From the NCBI GenBank assembly GCA_963851405.1, contig CAWKPB010000006.1, forward strand, positions 376,023 to 440,022: DNA of 64,000 nucleotides, given 5' to 3'. This DNA is from JANPBY01 sp963851405 (GTDB lineage: Bacteria > Actinomycetota > Actinomycetes > DATJPE01). A model generated the notes under the pieces. It was not told where the DNA came from. It was given only the letters and a program-made list of their open reading frames with translations, and did no database searches. The position numbers were made by a program, and so were the translations under genes. This document shows positions 8,856 through 17,475 of this stretch, one piece after another (position 1 is the first letter of the stretch; each line of letters starts with the position of its first letter).

Positions 8856-9824
8856 TCAGGCCGCGGCTGCGCCGTCCCCAGCCGGACGCCGGAGCAAGAA
8901 CCAACCACCGACGAGGGCCAGGAGGCCCAGCAGCACGGCCACCAGCGGAATCGTCTGCTGGATGAGGTTCAGGCTGCTCTTGCCATCGGATGCGTTCTCC
9001 ACCGCGTTGGCCACATTTTCGTCCGTCCACGCCAAGGTGGCATCCAGGAGCAGCAGCGCCTCGGACGACCCGTCCGCGCCCGCCAGGAACTGCCTCTGCA
9101 CCTCTTGGCCCCGAAGAATGGCCCCCGTTGTGGGCTCGACCCAGACGGTCCGGACATTGGCGTAGAACCGGGGCGCGACCACTGAGGCCTCATCCGGCTG
9201 ATCAACGAGTTCGCCGGGCACCTCAAGCTCGGCGTACTGAGTCGCTTCGATCGTCTGGACGAACCGATAGGCCTCCAGCCCGAGGACCTCGTCAGTGCCG
9301 TCGAACACCATGGGCAGCGCCGTAGCAAGCGTGCCGTCGAAGTACAGATAGTCCTGCTTCTGGGTCCCAAATCCGAACTTGTACGGCGCGATGCCCGCGA
9401 AGTCCGTGATGGGCTCGTCGCCCTCCACCGAGTCACAGCAGTTGATCATCTCGGAGGTGTGCCCGTTGAACGCGATGCGCTCGGTGGAGGCAGTAACGGT
9501 GACGCCCTCGGGATCGGTCACGTCTTGGAACGAGTCGTAGACCGTTTGATTGTTCGCGCCCTCGCTGGCCTCCACGTCAGCCTTCACCCGCCGAACCGAG
9601 AGGAGGTCGACGTTGGTCCGGGGGGACAGCGTGCCGGGATCGAAGAGCACCCGGGCAACCCCGCTGGACGGGGAGAGGCTTACGCCGTCATCGCACAATG
9701 GCCCCGGGTCACACGCCAACGGCGCAACTGCCAAGGCGGGCGCGACGACCCACTTGACGGCTGGACCGAACACGAGCAGGAAGGCTCCCAGCCCAATGAG
9801 GACGAACCCGAAGACGCGCTTCAT
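8856..9824 (-). CDS. DUF3068 (PorA-like) membrane-anchored surface protein
   Basis: The 322-residue protein matches the DUF3068 family, often labelled porin PorA family and found in actinobacteria (Mycobacterium Rv0227c type). An N-terminal transmembrane or signal anchor (residues 5-25, VFGFVLIGLGAFLLVFGPAV) is followed by a large extracytoplasmic domain containing paired cysteines (ACDPGPLCDD and NCCDS). A second transmembrane segment lies near residues 293-313 (IPLVAVLLGLLALVGGWFLL), ending in a short basic tail. The molecular role is not established. It faces away from the acyltransferase gene across a 171-bp divergent region, and with it and AftD forms an envelope-related neighbourhood. 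Confidence 0.8.
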   Translation of the reverse strand: MKRVFGFVLIGLGAFLLVFGPAVKWVVAPALAVAPLACDPGPLCDDGVSLSPSSGVARVLFDPGTLSPRTNVDLLSVRRVKADVEASEGANNQTVYDSFQDVTDPEGVTVTASTERIAFNGHTSEMINCCDSVEGDEPITDFAGIAPYKFGFGTQKQDYLYFDGTLATALPMVFDGTDEVLGLEAYRFVQTIEATQYAELEVPGELVDQPDEASVVAPRFYANVRTVWVEPTTGAILRGQEVQRQFLAGADGSSEALLLLDATLAWTDENVANAVENASDGKSSLNLIQQTIPLVAVLLGLLALVGGWFLLRRPAGDGAAAA

Positions 9825-9995
9825 CTCACTCCCAACCGTCGTGCCTGGGGCACTTTCTACGCGGACGCTAGCGGAAATCGACCGGGCTGGTGAGTTGAAC
9901 GCTCGCGATGACGGCCCAATTAGTGTCTATGACATTCGCGTGCGGCACACTCGGACCAGCGATCATCGAACGTCTCACGCGATGAAAGGGCGCCT

Positions 9996-11327
9996 GTGGC
10001 TCTCTCTCGTTCAAGTTGGGCCGGGCCACCTCCGTCGACTGATGGATTCCGACTGGCAGCTTTGGATGCTGTTCGAGCCATCGGCAGTCTCCTCGTCCTC
10101 CTGACCCACGTCGGCTTCCAGACGGGGACGTCGCTTCACGGTTCCGTTGGCGGCCTGTTGGCCCGAATGGATGTCGGCGTCGCGCTCTTCTTCGTCCTCT
10201 CAGGTCTTCTGCTCGCCCTGCCGTGGCTCGAGAACGGCTACAACCTGCGCCGGCAACCCGGTGTGCGCACATACCTCTGGCGCCGTGCCGTTCGGATCCT
10301 CCCTGCGTATTGGGTCGCTGTCATTGCCGCCTTCGTTCTCCTTCCGGTCAATGCCCAACAACCGGCTTCGACCTTCAGATCCAACCTTCTGCTCACCCAG
10401 ATCTACCAACCAGGAGAACTCGTCCCCGGCCTGACCCAGACCTGGAGCCTGTGCACAGAAGTCGCGTTCTACCTGGCTTTGCCCTTGCTCGGAATTGCGT
10501 TGGCACGCGCCCTCCGGACTTGCGGCCTTTGGCTCGCTCTCGCCGTGTGCGGCCTGCTCGCCCTCTCGTCCCTCGGGTGGGTCGTTCTGGTGGAGACCAC
10601 CACGTTGTTGGACCGCTCGATCGCGATCTTGTGGTTGCCTGGCTACCTGGGTTGGTTCGCCTCAGGGATGGCGATCGGCTTGGTCGTGGTGGCAGGTCGG
10701 GCCGGACAAAACCCACGCGGCACAGAGCTCCTGAGGGCGGTTTCAGTTGCCCCGTGGACCCTGTGGACGATCGGCTTCGGGCTGCTCCTCATCGCCTCCA
10801 CACCCCTGGCTGGGCCACGTGGCTTGGAGAGCTTCTCCTCCGCAGGACAGGCCATCGCAAAGACCACGCTCTACGGCCTGATCGCGGTGCTCATCGTCCT
10901 CCCGGCAACGTTCGGCGCCGGCACGGTCACCTATCGAGCGCTCTGCTCCCGCCCGATGCAGTGGCTCGGACGAATTTCCTACGGGCTCTTCCTTTGGCAC
11001 GTAATCGTTCTCGACTTCGCCTTCCGGGGACTAGGAATCGAGCCGTTCACCGGCCACTTCTGGACCGTCCTGGCGGTCACCCTGCCGGTTAGCCTTGCCG
11101 CCGCCTGGCTGAGCTGGGTCCTCATCGAGCGTCCGGCCCAGCGACTCAGGCACTTCGCCTGGGGAAAGCGGCACGGTCGCGAGCCCGATCGCCAGCAAGG
11201 CGAGCCATTGCGGCCCCCAGAGTTCGCCCGCGTAGCCGGCCCCGCTCCCCCAGGGGTGGAACACAAAGGCCACTCCGGCACCAACAAAAAGCAGCGCGGC
11301 CAGGACGGGACGGAGCCGCCGCAATGA
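9996..11327 (+). CDS. Acyltransferase 3 family membrane protein
   Basis: This 443-residue protein belongs to the acyltransferase 3 (OafA/YrhL-like) family, which moves acyl groups onto extracytoplasmic glycans. About ten transmembrane helices are evident. The catalytic His lies in LLVLLTHVGF (about residues 32-41), the conserved arginine region reads RRAVRILPAYW, and the final helix ends in the typical LIERPAQRLRHF. The GTG start at 9996 follows AAAGGG. Everything after about residue 393 is hydrophilic and low-complexity. The last 297 bp lie antisense to the end of the AftD gene, so the tail appears to be a read-through into antisense DNA. The substrate is unknown, but the setting suggests arabinan or a related envelope glycan. 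Confidence 0.85.
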   Translation: MALSRSSWAGPPPSTDGFRLAALDAVRAIGSLLVLLTHVGFQTGTSLHGSVGGLLARMDVGVALFFVLSGLLLALPWLENGYNLRRQPGVRTYLWRRAVRILPAYWVAVIAAFVLLPVNAQQPASTFRSNLLLTQIYQPGELVPGLTQTWSLCTEVAFYLALPLLGIALARALRTCGLWLALAVCGLLALSSLGWVVLVETTTLLDRSIAILWLPGYLGWFASGMAIGLVVVAGRAGQNPRGTELLRAVSVAPWTLWTIGFGLLLIASTPLAGPRGLESFSSAGQAIAKTTLYGLIAVLIVLPATFGAGTVTYRALCSRPMQWLGRISYGLFLWHVIVLDFAFRGLGIEPFTGHFWTVLAVTLPVSLAAAWLSWVLIERPAQRLRHFAWGKRHGREPDRQQGEPLRPPEFARVAGPAPPGVEHKGHSGTNKKQRGQDGTEPPQ

Positions 11328-14300
11328 GCGCTTGTCACCGCCCCCGCGCCCACCGGTGCTGATCGACGCCAGCACCGCCACAGCCACGCCCACCACCCCG
11401 CCAATCAGCACGATCAAGGCGGCGTGCGCCGCGCGATCAATACGTCCAGGGGCCCCGGGCTCGAGCTGGCCCCGAGACTGACCTCCCGAAGGAACGAGCG
11501 CGGCCACGCACAAGACGACGACCAGCAAGAGCCCGAAAGCCAACCCGAAGACGTACGCCCGCTGAGGCCGGAAGTCGAGGTCCACCGTCACAGGGCCGCC
11601 TGCCGACAACAGCCAACCCTGGTGCCAGCCGTCCACGATCACCGGCTCGAGCCGCACTCCGTTCGCCGTGGCCGCCCAGCCGCGATTGGCGTTCTCGCGC
11701 AAGGACAGCAACGTCACTTCTGTACGAGCCCCGACCTCGACCGTTCGATGGCTCGCCGCGTCCAAAGCCAGCCTGGTCGGAACACTCGCCAGCGGGCCAA
11801 CCGGGGGCGCACCGCCATCGATGGCTCGCAAGACCATGGACATCCCGCGCCAGGACTCAGACGCCTCCAAGGTGACGCGCGACTCCTCAGCGAGGACCAA
11901 GTTCTTCTCACCGCAGACCTGCCAGTGAGCTGGTTGCAGCCGCTCAACCGAGACCCGGTCAGTGACTACCGTCGTCTGAACGCGCCGGCCATCAACCACG
12001 AGCTCAGGACCCTCACCGCAATCCGACACGAACGGCGCGGAGACGCCCACCGCCGTGCTCAGCTCCTCCGCCCCCAGTAGCGCCAGCTCGGAGACGCCCA
12101 CGGGCAACAGGTCTGTCCGACGGGTGTAGGGGTCAAAACTCGCCTCCGGGCGGATGCCCAAGAACGCGACTTCGAACGAACTCGAGCGAAGCGGGCGGTC
12201 AAACGTGAGCGTCCCGTCGTCTCGTAGGAGCCCGCCGCGGACCTCCCCCCCTTCGCCGGCGACCCGAATGCTGGTCGGGGTCGAGGCCGCCAGCGCGGGA
12301 TCGAGCGTGATCGACACCCCTGAGATAGATCGTGACTCCTTGAGTCCAACGGTCAAAGCCGGGGCCCGGTCTCCTGCTGCAGCGACCCACCCGGTCTCCA
12401 CGTCACCGTCCAACACGGTACGCGCGCTCCCACGAGGGTCGGCCACGGCGCTGGAGGTGGCAGAGACAGATACCTCGGACCCCTCAGCCAGCTTGGCCTC
12501 CAGAGCAGGGCCTGGCCGGGGGCTAGCCAATCCGCTCACTGCCCACACTCCGGGCGCGGAAGTGACCAGTCGGTCGATTCGCGACTGCTCCTCGGCCGGC
12601 CGAGCGAGTCCCTCCGCGCACAGAGGTCGGCGGCCCACCTGAACGCAGCCGGGCCGCCCAAGGTCCGCCTGCAGCACGATGGCATCGGGCGCGGTTGGCC
12701 CGGCTTCAACGACCAGCGGGCGGGTCGGCTTGGCCCCCGGTACCACCAGTTCCGCAACGACGAACGCGAGCCCCTGGCCCCCATCACTCATGGCGAGCGG
12801 CTCAACGCGCAGTTTGGTGGTGCGACCGCCGATGATTGGGAGGACAACGGTGCCGTCTGGGTCGGCCACCCGAACCTCTGTCTGTCCATGGTCGGTCGTC
12901 ACGAGGAGCCGACTGGGAAAGGTGCCGAACGCGTCCTTGCGCAGATCCAGGCGCGCCCCGCTCGCGATGACCTCTCGACCCGCATCCACCTGCAGCCATT
13001 CGCCCACAGCCCCGGCGGCTTCACTCGAACTCCACCAGGTAGCCAAGTCGCCATCGACCGCGGCGAGGGGCTGCTGCTGCGGTCTCGCTCCCCCCAGTGT
13101 CCCGGCATCGGACATCGAGGATGACGCGCTCACTTCTCCACGCATAGCGCGCACGCTGGCCGCGAGGGGCAGGTCCCAGGGAAGGTAGTCACGGGCTGGG
13201 TTGCCGAGGTGCAGGGGCTCATCCGGCGTGAGCACTCCAGAGAAGTTGTCATTGACACGTCCGAAGTCCACCTCTCGCCAGCGGTAGCCGTCGGTGAGCA
13301 CTGTCTGTGCCGGCGGGTCCGTGACTCCCCAGCCGTCCGGGACATCGGGGGCAAGAACGACAGGGCCGACACCCCCATGGCCCGCCTCTGCGAGCGCCGC
13401 GAGCGACTCGGGTCCGCCGTAAAGAACGGTCGCGGAGCTCACTGGCACCGCGCGGACCCGGGCAGACTCACCCTCGACGTCAAAGACCTCAACCGCCGGA
13501 TACGGGAGATCCAATCCGGCATCAATACGAAAACCCGGCCGACTCCCGCCCCCCACTGGTGGCCCAAACGAGGCAGATCGCTGCACTCCCGCGGTCTCGG
13601 CCAATGCCTCGTGAACAAGCACTGGCCGTGCCGACCCGGCGCGGGCGTAGTCCAAATCGTTGCGCACCACCAGGTGGCGTACCCCGAGACGCTGCAACAG
13701 GCTGGCGAGCCCGGGGCCACCCTCGCCTCGTCCTAGGCGGCGCTCGACCTCATCCAGAAGCCTGATGGTGGCAGCGGGAGCCAGCGGGACCGCATCACGG
13801 ACGGCCCAGGGGGATTGAGACAGCGCTTGAAACGGCTCGTCTCGGGGTTGCCCCCAGTAGTAGGAGCCGAACGAGGACGCCGGAACCACCAGTGATGAAC
13901 CGTCCCCACGGTCGTGGAGGTATTCGGCCGCCTCGGCCCAGTACTCAGGAACTTTGTCGAATGCACCCTTGGGGGGAAGGGTCCCCAGCAATAGCGGGCT
14001 CATCGCGCCGACAAGGATCACCGTGCCGAGCGCCGAAGACACAACCGGAAGGAGAGGCGACCGCAGTTGACGAATGCCTCTGGCGAGGATGAACAGTGCG
14101 TGCGATGAAGCAAGCGCTAGCGGCACCCGGATCAGCGGATCGAACTTGTGCACGTTGCGGAACGGCGCGAGAACCCCGTCGAGTGTCGATTGGAACAGCC
14201 CTGCCCAGGGTGGAGCCGACGGCCCCAGGTGCCCGAAGGTCACCAAGGCCACGCCAATGAGGGCAGTGACAGCAAGCCACCGGCGCTCGGGCAAATCCGC

Positions 14301-15236
14301 CCTCGAGAGCCCGTACAGACCGACACCGGCGATAAGCACCGTGTCGAGCACCGCGACCGGATTCGAGACCAATTGCCAGCCGCCGCGCCAGAAGGGCCCA
14401 TTGCTGTCGGCCGCAAACGCGACCCAGTGCGAGGTCCCGCGAAGCGTCTCGACCAACGACGTTGGCAGCGTGGTAACCCGCGCGCTCTCGATCCAATCGA
14501 GAAAAGGGGGGCTGACCGAACCCAGTAGAACAAGGGGCACCAGCCACCACAGGCAGGCCGCGAGAATCGCAGCGATCCAGATCCCGAGCAGCCGCAGCCT
14601 CATCCGCGACCGCTCTCTGGTCAGCAGATAGGCGAGTGGCAGCGGGAGCACGGCCAACGTGGCGACCGCGTTGACCGCCCCGCAAGCCACGACCGCTAGA
14701 CCCGAACGTGCCCCCGCAGCCCGGATACTGAAAGCGCGGCCTCCTGGCACCAAAGGCAGGACGATCCACGGCGCCAAGGCCATCGGCAACGTTTCTGCGC
14801 TGATGGGGCCGAGCGTCGTGAGGAATCTCGGGGACATCGCGTACAGGACCCCGGCGGCAAGGGCTGTCGTCGGAGACCCGATCTTCAGCCGGCGGGCCAA
14901 CAGGTAGAGGCCCACGACCGCTGCGCACACCAGCAACGCGGTCCACGAGCGCTGGATGACCCAGGGGGGCAACCCCGCCAGGTCCCCCGCGGCGAAGAAC
15001 GGCCCCATAGGAAACAGGTATCCGTATGCCTGATTCTGAACTTGACCGAACCACCCAAGAGGCTCCCAAAGAGAAAGAGCACGTCCGAGCCATCCCACCG
15101 GGTCGACGGTGAGATCGAGCTTGGTGTCAGTGACGATTCGGCCCGGCTCTTGCAGAAACACCAGACCCGTCAGCACCGAACACACGGCGACGACGCGTAG
15201 CCAGGCTGGTGGAGTCCGGTCGGGCGCCACGCTCAA
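11031..15236 (-). CDS. aftD: AftD-type alpha-(1->3)-arabinofuranosyltransferase
   Basis: The 1401-residue product has the length and layout of AftD, the membrane GT-C enzyme that branches arabinan in mycobacteria. The N-terminal half is multi-pass, with the acidic first loop DTKLDLTVDPVGWL and a DUF3367-type region. The C-terminal half is extracytoplasmic and holds discoidin-like carbohydrate-binding modules (GAVGEWLQVDAGREVIASG near residue 750; LTVGLKESRSISGVSITLD later). A final membrane hairpin ends near LALLAIGLATVPL. The last 100 residues or so are hydrophilic and overlap the acyltransferase gene antisense. The TTG at 15236 directly follows the methyltransferase stop; a GTG at 15230 behind GGTGAG is an equally good start. 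Arabinan substrate is inferred from family membership; the host need not have mycolic acids. Confidence 0.88.
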   Translation of the reverse strand: MSVAPDRTPPAWLRVVAVCSVLTGLVFLQEPGRIVTDTKLDLTVDPVGWLGRALSLWEPLGWFGQVQNQAYGYLFPMGPFFAAGDLAGLPPWVIQRSWTALLVCAAVVGLYLLARRLKIGSPTTALAAGVLYAMSPRFLTTLGPISAETLPMALAPWIVLPLVPGGRAFSIRAAGARSGLAVVACGAVNAVATLAVLPLPLAYLLTRERSRMRLRLLGIWIAAILAACLWWLVPLVLLGSVSPPFLDWIESARVTTLPTSLVETLRGTSHWVAFAADSNGPFWRGGWQLVSNPVAVLDTVLIAGVGLYGLSRADLPERRWLAVTALIGVALVTFGHLGPSAPPWAGLFQSTLDGVLAPFRNVHKFDPLIRVPLALASSHALFILARGIRQLRSPLLPVVSSALGTVILVGAMSPLLLGTLPPKGAFDKVPEYWAEAAEYLHDRGDGSSLVVPASSFGSYYWGQPRDEPFQALSQSPWAVRDAVPLAPAATIRLLDEVERRLGRGEGGPGLASLLQRLGVRHLVVRNDLDYARAGSARPVLVHEALAETAGVQRSASFGPPVGGGSRPGFRIDAGLDLPYPAVEVFDVEGESARVRAVPVSSATVLYGGPESLAALAEAGHGGVGPVVLAPDVPDGWGVTDPPAQTVLTDGYRWREVDFGRVNDNFSGVLTPDEPLHLGNPARDYLPWDLPLAASVRAMRGEVSASSSMSDAGTLGGARPQQQPLAAVDGDLATWWSSSEAAGAVGEWLQVDAGREVIASGARLDLRKDAFGTFPSRLLVTTDHGQTEVRVADPDGTVVLPIIGGRTTKLRVEPLAMSDGGQGLAFVVAELVVPGAKPTRPLVVEAGPTAPDAIVLQADLGRPGCVQVGRRPLCAEGLARPAEEQSRIDRLVTSAPGVWAVSGLASPRPGPALEAKLAEGSEVSVSATSSAVADPRGSARTVLDGDVETGWVAAAGDRAPALTVGLKESRSISGVSITLDPALAASTPTSIRVAGEGGEVRGGLLRDDGTLTFDRPLRSSSFEVAFLGIRPEASFDPYTRRTDLLPVGVSELALLGAEELSTAVGVSAPFVSDCGEGPELVVDGRRVQTTVVTDRVSVERLQPAHWQVCGEKNLVLAEESRVTLEASESWRGMSMVLRAIDGGAPPVGPLASVPTRLALDAASHRTVEVGARTEVTLLSLRENANRGWAATANGVRLEPVIVDGWHQGWLLSAGGPVTVDLDFRPQRAYVFGLAFGLLLVVVLCVAALVPSGGQSRGQLEPGAPGRIDRAAHAALIVLIGGVVGVAVAVLASISTGGRGGGDKRSLRRLRPVLAALLFVGAGVAFVFHPWGSGAGYAGELWGPQWLALLAIGLATVPLSPGEVPESLGRTLDEDPAQPGGGKANRQGDRQDGPEVAGERLDS

Positions 15237-15237
15237 C

Positions 15238-15984
15238 TCACCACGGCCGGAGCACGAGCACCAGATTCCACACCACGACCTCGCGCAGGCCAGGAACGTG
15301 AACGACCGGATGCGCCCACCCAGGCAGGTACCGGGGGAAGACCGCGATCACCTGCGCTCCACGCTGGGTGCCTGCCCATTTTTGGGCCTGCGCAACCGTG
15401 ACCGCGAAAAGGCTTTCCCCGAACACATTCTTGGGGGGGTGCCCCACACGCTTGGTGTATCGGGTGGCTGCGTACCGCCCGCCCAGATAGTGCCAAGGAG
15501 CGGTCTCATGACCACCCCAAGGCCCCCACCACACGGTGAAGGACAAGAAGACCAACCCTCCGCTGCGCGTCACGCGCACCATCTCGCCGGCCATCCGCCA
15601 GGGATCGGACACGTGCTCGAGGACATTGGATGAGTAGCAAACATCGATTGACCCTGAACGGACCGGCAGGTCCATGCCGCTAGCGACCACAGCATTGACC
15701 CCGGTGCGGTCCGCGGCGCTCAGTTCACCGGCATCGGTGTCTAGCGCGAGATAGCGGGCACCCACGTCAGCGAATGCGGCGGCGAAGTAGCCAGGTCCGC
15801 CACCCACATCGAGAACGAGCTGCTCGTCCAAGGCAGCGAACGCCCGGAGTTGACGCACTGAGTCCGCTGCGAGGGCCGTGTAGAACCGGTCCGGATCAGA
15901 TTGCTCACTGCGAAAAGCGGTAAACAATCGGACGCTGCGGCCCAGGGTGGCGCCGAGGCGTGCGGGGCTTGCCGGACCGGACAC
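15238..15984 (-). CDS. Class I SAM-dependent methyltransferase (Rv0224c type)
   Basis: The 248-residue protein has a methyltransferase fold: motif I LVLDVGGGPGYFAAAF, acidic loop ALDTDAGEL, then VASGMDLPVRSGSIDVCYSSNVLEHVSDP, typical of methyltransferase type 11, and a C-terminal WWGPWGGHETAPWHYLGG. It lies immediately upstream of aftD on the same strand with no gap, suggesting translational coupling and a role in modifying an envelope glycan or lipid. In mycobacteria a similar methyltransferase (Rv0224c, from memory) lies beside a GT4 glycosyltransferase, and here too the divergent neighbour is a GT4 enzyme. The substrate is unknown. Confidence 0.87.
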   Translation of the reverse strand: MSGPASPARLGATLGRSVRLFTAFRSEQSDPDRFYTALAADSVRQLRAFAALDEQLVLDVGGGPGYFAAAFADVGARYLALDTDAGELSAADRTGVNAVVASGMDLPVRSGSIDVCYSSNVLEHVSDPWRMAGEMVRVTRSGGLVFLSFTVWWGPWGGHETAPWHYLGGRYAATRYTKRVGHPPKNVFGESLFAVTVAQAQKWAGTQRGAQVIAVFPRYLPGWAHPVVHVPGLREVVVWNLVLVLRPW

Positions 15985-16034
15985 ACGCGGACGGTACCTG
16001 AGCGTGAGCCCGAGAACCCTCCTCCGTTACCGTG

Positions 16035-17306
16035 ATGGACGCCATGAACAGCAACTCGTCCCCGAGCCACGGGACGGCGGCGGCTCCTGGAACGGGGCAG
16101 GCCCGCGGACCCATGCGGATCGTCTTCTTCAACCGCAGGGACACCTCGAACCCCGAGGGCGGGGGGTCCGAGCTCTATGTCGAGTCGATCGCTCGCACCC
16201 TGGCGAGCCACGGCCACCACGTCATCGTGTACTCGGCTGCCCATGAGGAAGCCCCGAAGGACGAGTTGATCAACGGGGTGAACTACGTGCGTCGAGGAGG
16301 AAAGCTCAGCGTTCTCCCCCGCGCCTGGTTCGACCTCGTGACTCGCAGACTCGGTGCCATCGATGTAGTCGTTGATGTTCAAAACGGAGTTCCCTTTTTC
16401 AGCCCGCTGGCTACTCGGCGCCCGGTGATCGCCTTGGTGCATCACGTCCATCGCGAGATGTGGCCCGTGGTGTATGGGGAACGTGCGGCGCGATTCGGGT
16501 GGTGGGTCGAGTCCCGAGCCGCACCCTGGCTTTACCGGAGGTCGCGCTATGTGGCCGTGTCAGCAGCCACCGAGGATGAACTGGTCGAACTGGGTGTCGC
16601 CAGAGAGCGGATCACAGTCATCCACAACGGCGTCGACGCCCCGCTGCCCACGTCTACGAGGCCCACCTCATCACCGTCGATCGTCATTCTGGGTCGGCTG
16701 GTGCCCCACAAGCAGATCACCGATGCCTTCATTGCCGTTCGCGACCTCCAGGGCCAGTTCCCCGATCTCAGTCTCCGCGTCGTCGGCGATGGTTGGTGGT
16801 CTGACCAGCTACGCATCGACGCGAGCAGCCTCGGCGTCGACGACAAAGTGACGTTCACTGGATTCGTGTCTCCGGAGCAGAAGGCGGACGAACTAGCGCA
16901 GGCCTGGCTCCTGGCGATCCCCTCGCTCAAGGAGGGCTGGGGCCTGGTCGTCCTCGAGGCGGCCAGCTACGGAGTGCCGTCCGTGGGCTATGCACACGCG
17001 CGCGGCGTTGGCGAGTCAATCGTCTCCGGCGAAACCGGATGGGTTGTCGACGGCGGGCCTACCGAGCTGACGGCGGCTATCAGGTCGCTGCTCGCCGACC
17101 CGCCGCTTCGACGACGCATGGGAGAAGCTGCCCGCGTGAGGGCTCGATCGTTCTCCTGGGCCCGAACCGGCCAACGGTTCGAGGACTTGCTGGCCCACGT
17201 GCTCGGGTACTTCCCGTGCGAGGGCCGGGACGGAACCAGCCCAGCGAACATGGGTACGGCGCCGGTTACGCCTGTCGTCCTACGCGGGCCAAGCGACCAC
17301 ACCTAG
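16035..17306 (+). CDS. GT4-family glycosyltransferase (Rv0225 type)
   Basis: This GT-B fold enzyme of about 423 residues resembles GT4 retaining glycosyltransferases. The N-terminal Rossmann domain reads MRIVFFNRRDTSNPEGGG with the acceptor-side motif GGSELYVE. The C-terminal donor domain has IVILGRLVPHKQITDAF and the E-x7-E region SLKEGWGLVVLEAASYGVP. The ATG at 16035 is adopted. An ATG at 16113, directly before RIVFFN, is an alternative because the intervening 26 residues are low-complexity. The gene is divergent from the Rv0224c-like methyltransferase across about 50 bp. Its last 40 residues are poorly conserved. The acceptor is unknown. Confidence 0.87.
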   Translation: MDAMNSNSSPSHGTAAAPGTGQARGPMRIVFFNRRDTSNPEGGGSELYVESIARTLASHGHHVIVYSAAHEEAPKDELINGVNYVRRGGKLSVLPRAWFDLVTRRLGAIDVVVDVQNGVPFFSPLATRRPVIALVHHVHREMWPVVYGERAARFGWWVESRAAPWLYRRSRYVAVSAATEDELVELGVARERITVIHNGVDAPLPTSTRPTSSPSIVILGRLVPHKQITDAFIAVRDLQGQFPDLSLRVVGDGWWSDQLRIDASSLGVDDKVTFTGFVSPEQKADELAQAWLLAIPSLKEGWGLVVLEAASYGVPSVGYAHARGVGESIVSGETGWVVDGGPTELTAAIRSLLADPPLRRRMGEAARVRARSFSWARTGQRFEDLLAHVLGYFPCEGRDGTSPANMGTAPVTPVVLRGPSDHT

Positions 17307-17340
17307 AGCGTCGGGGTGTTCGCGCCGCGTCTGCGGAAGA

Positions 17341-17475
17341 TCAGCGCGCGCCGTAGGCGACCAGTGGAGCCTGAATTGGCTCTTCTGTGGTGCCTGACGC
17401 AAGGGCCGAGCCTGTGAACGCAATCAACAGCGCGAGAACAACGCCCGTCCCAGCAGCAATCAATCCGCCGAACAT
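17341..17475 (-). CDS. DUF2613-like 44-residue membrane microprotein
   Basis: A short frame starting at ATG 17475 behind GAAAGAGGG encodes 44 residues: a transmembrane or signal segment (residues 3-25, GGLIAAGTGVVLALLIAFTG), then a short tail ending APLVAYGAR. Mycobacterial DUF2613 proteins such as Rv0236A, encoded beside aftD, have the same build: one N-terminal helix and a short tail with a YG-x-R-like end. The first 16 bases overlap the end of the upstream membrane protein gene, which argues for coupled translation. Function is unknown; association with the AftD cluster is inferred from context and size. Similarity is by eye only. Confidence 0.65.
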   Translation of the reverse strand: MFGGLIAAGTGVVLALLIAFTGSALASGTTEEPIQAPLVAYGAR

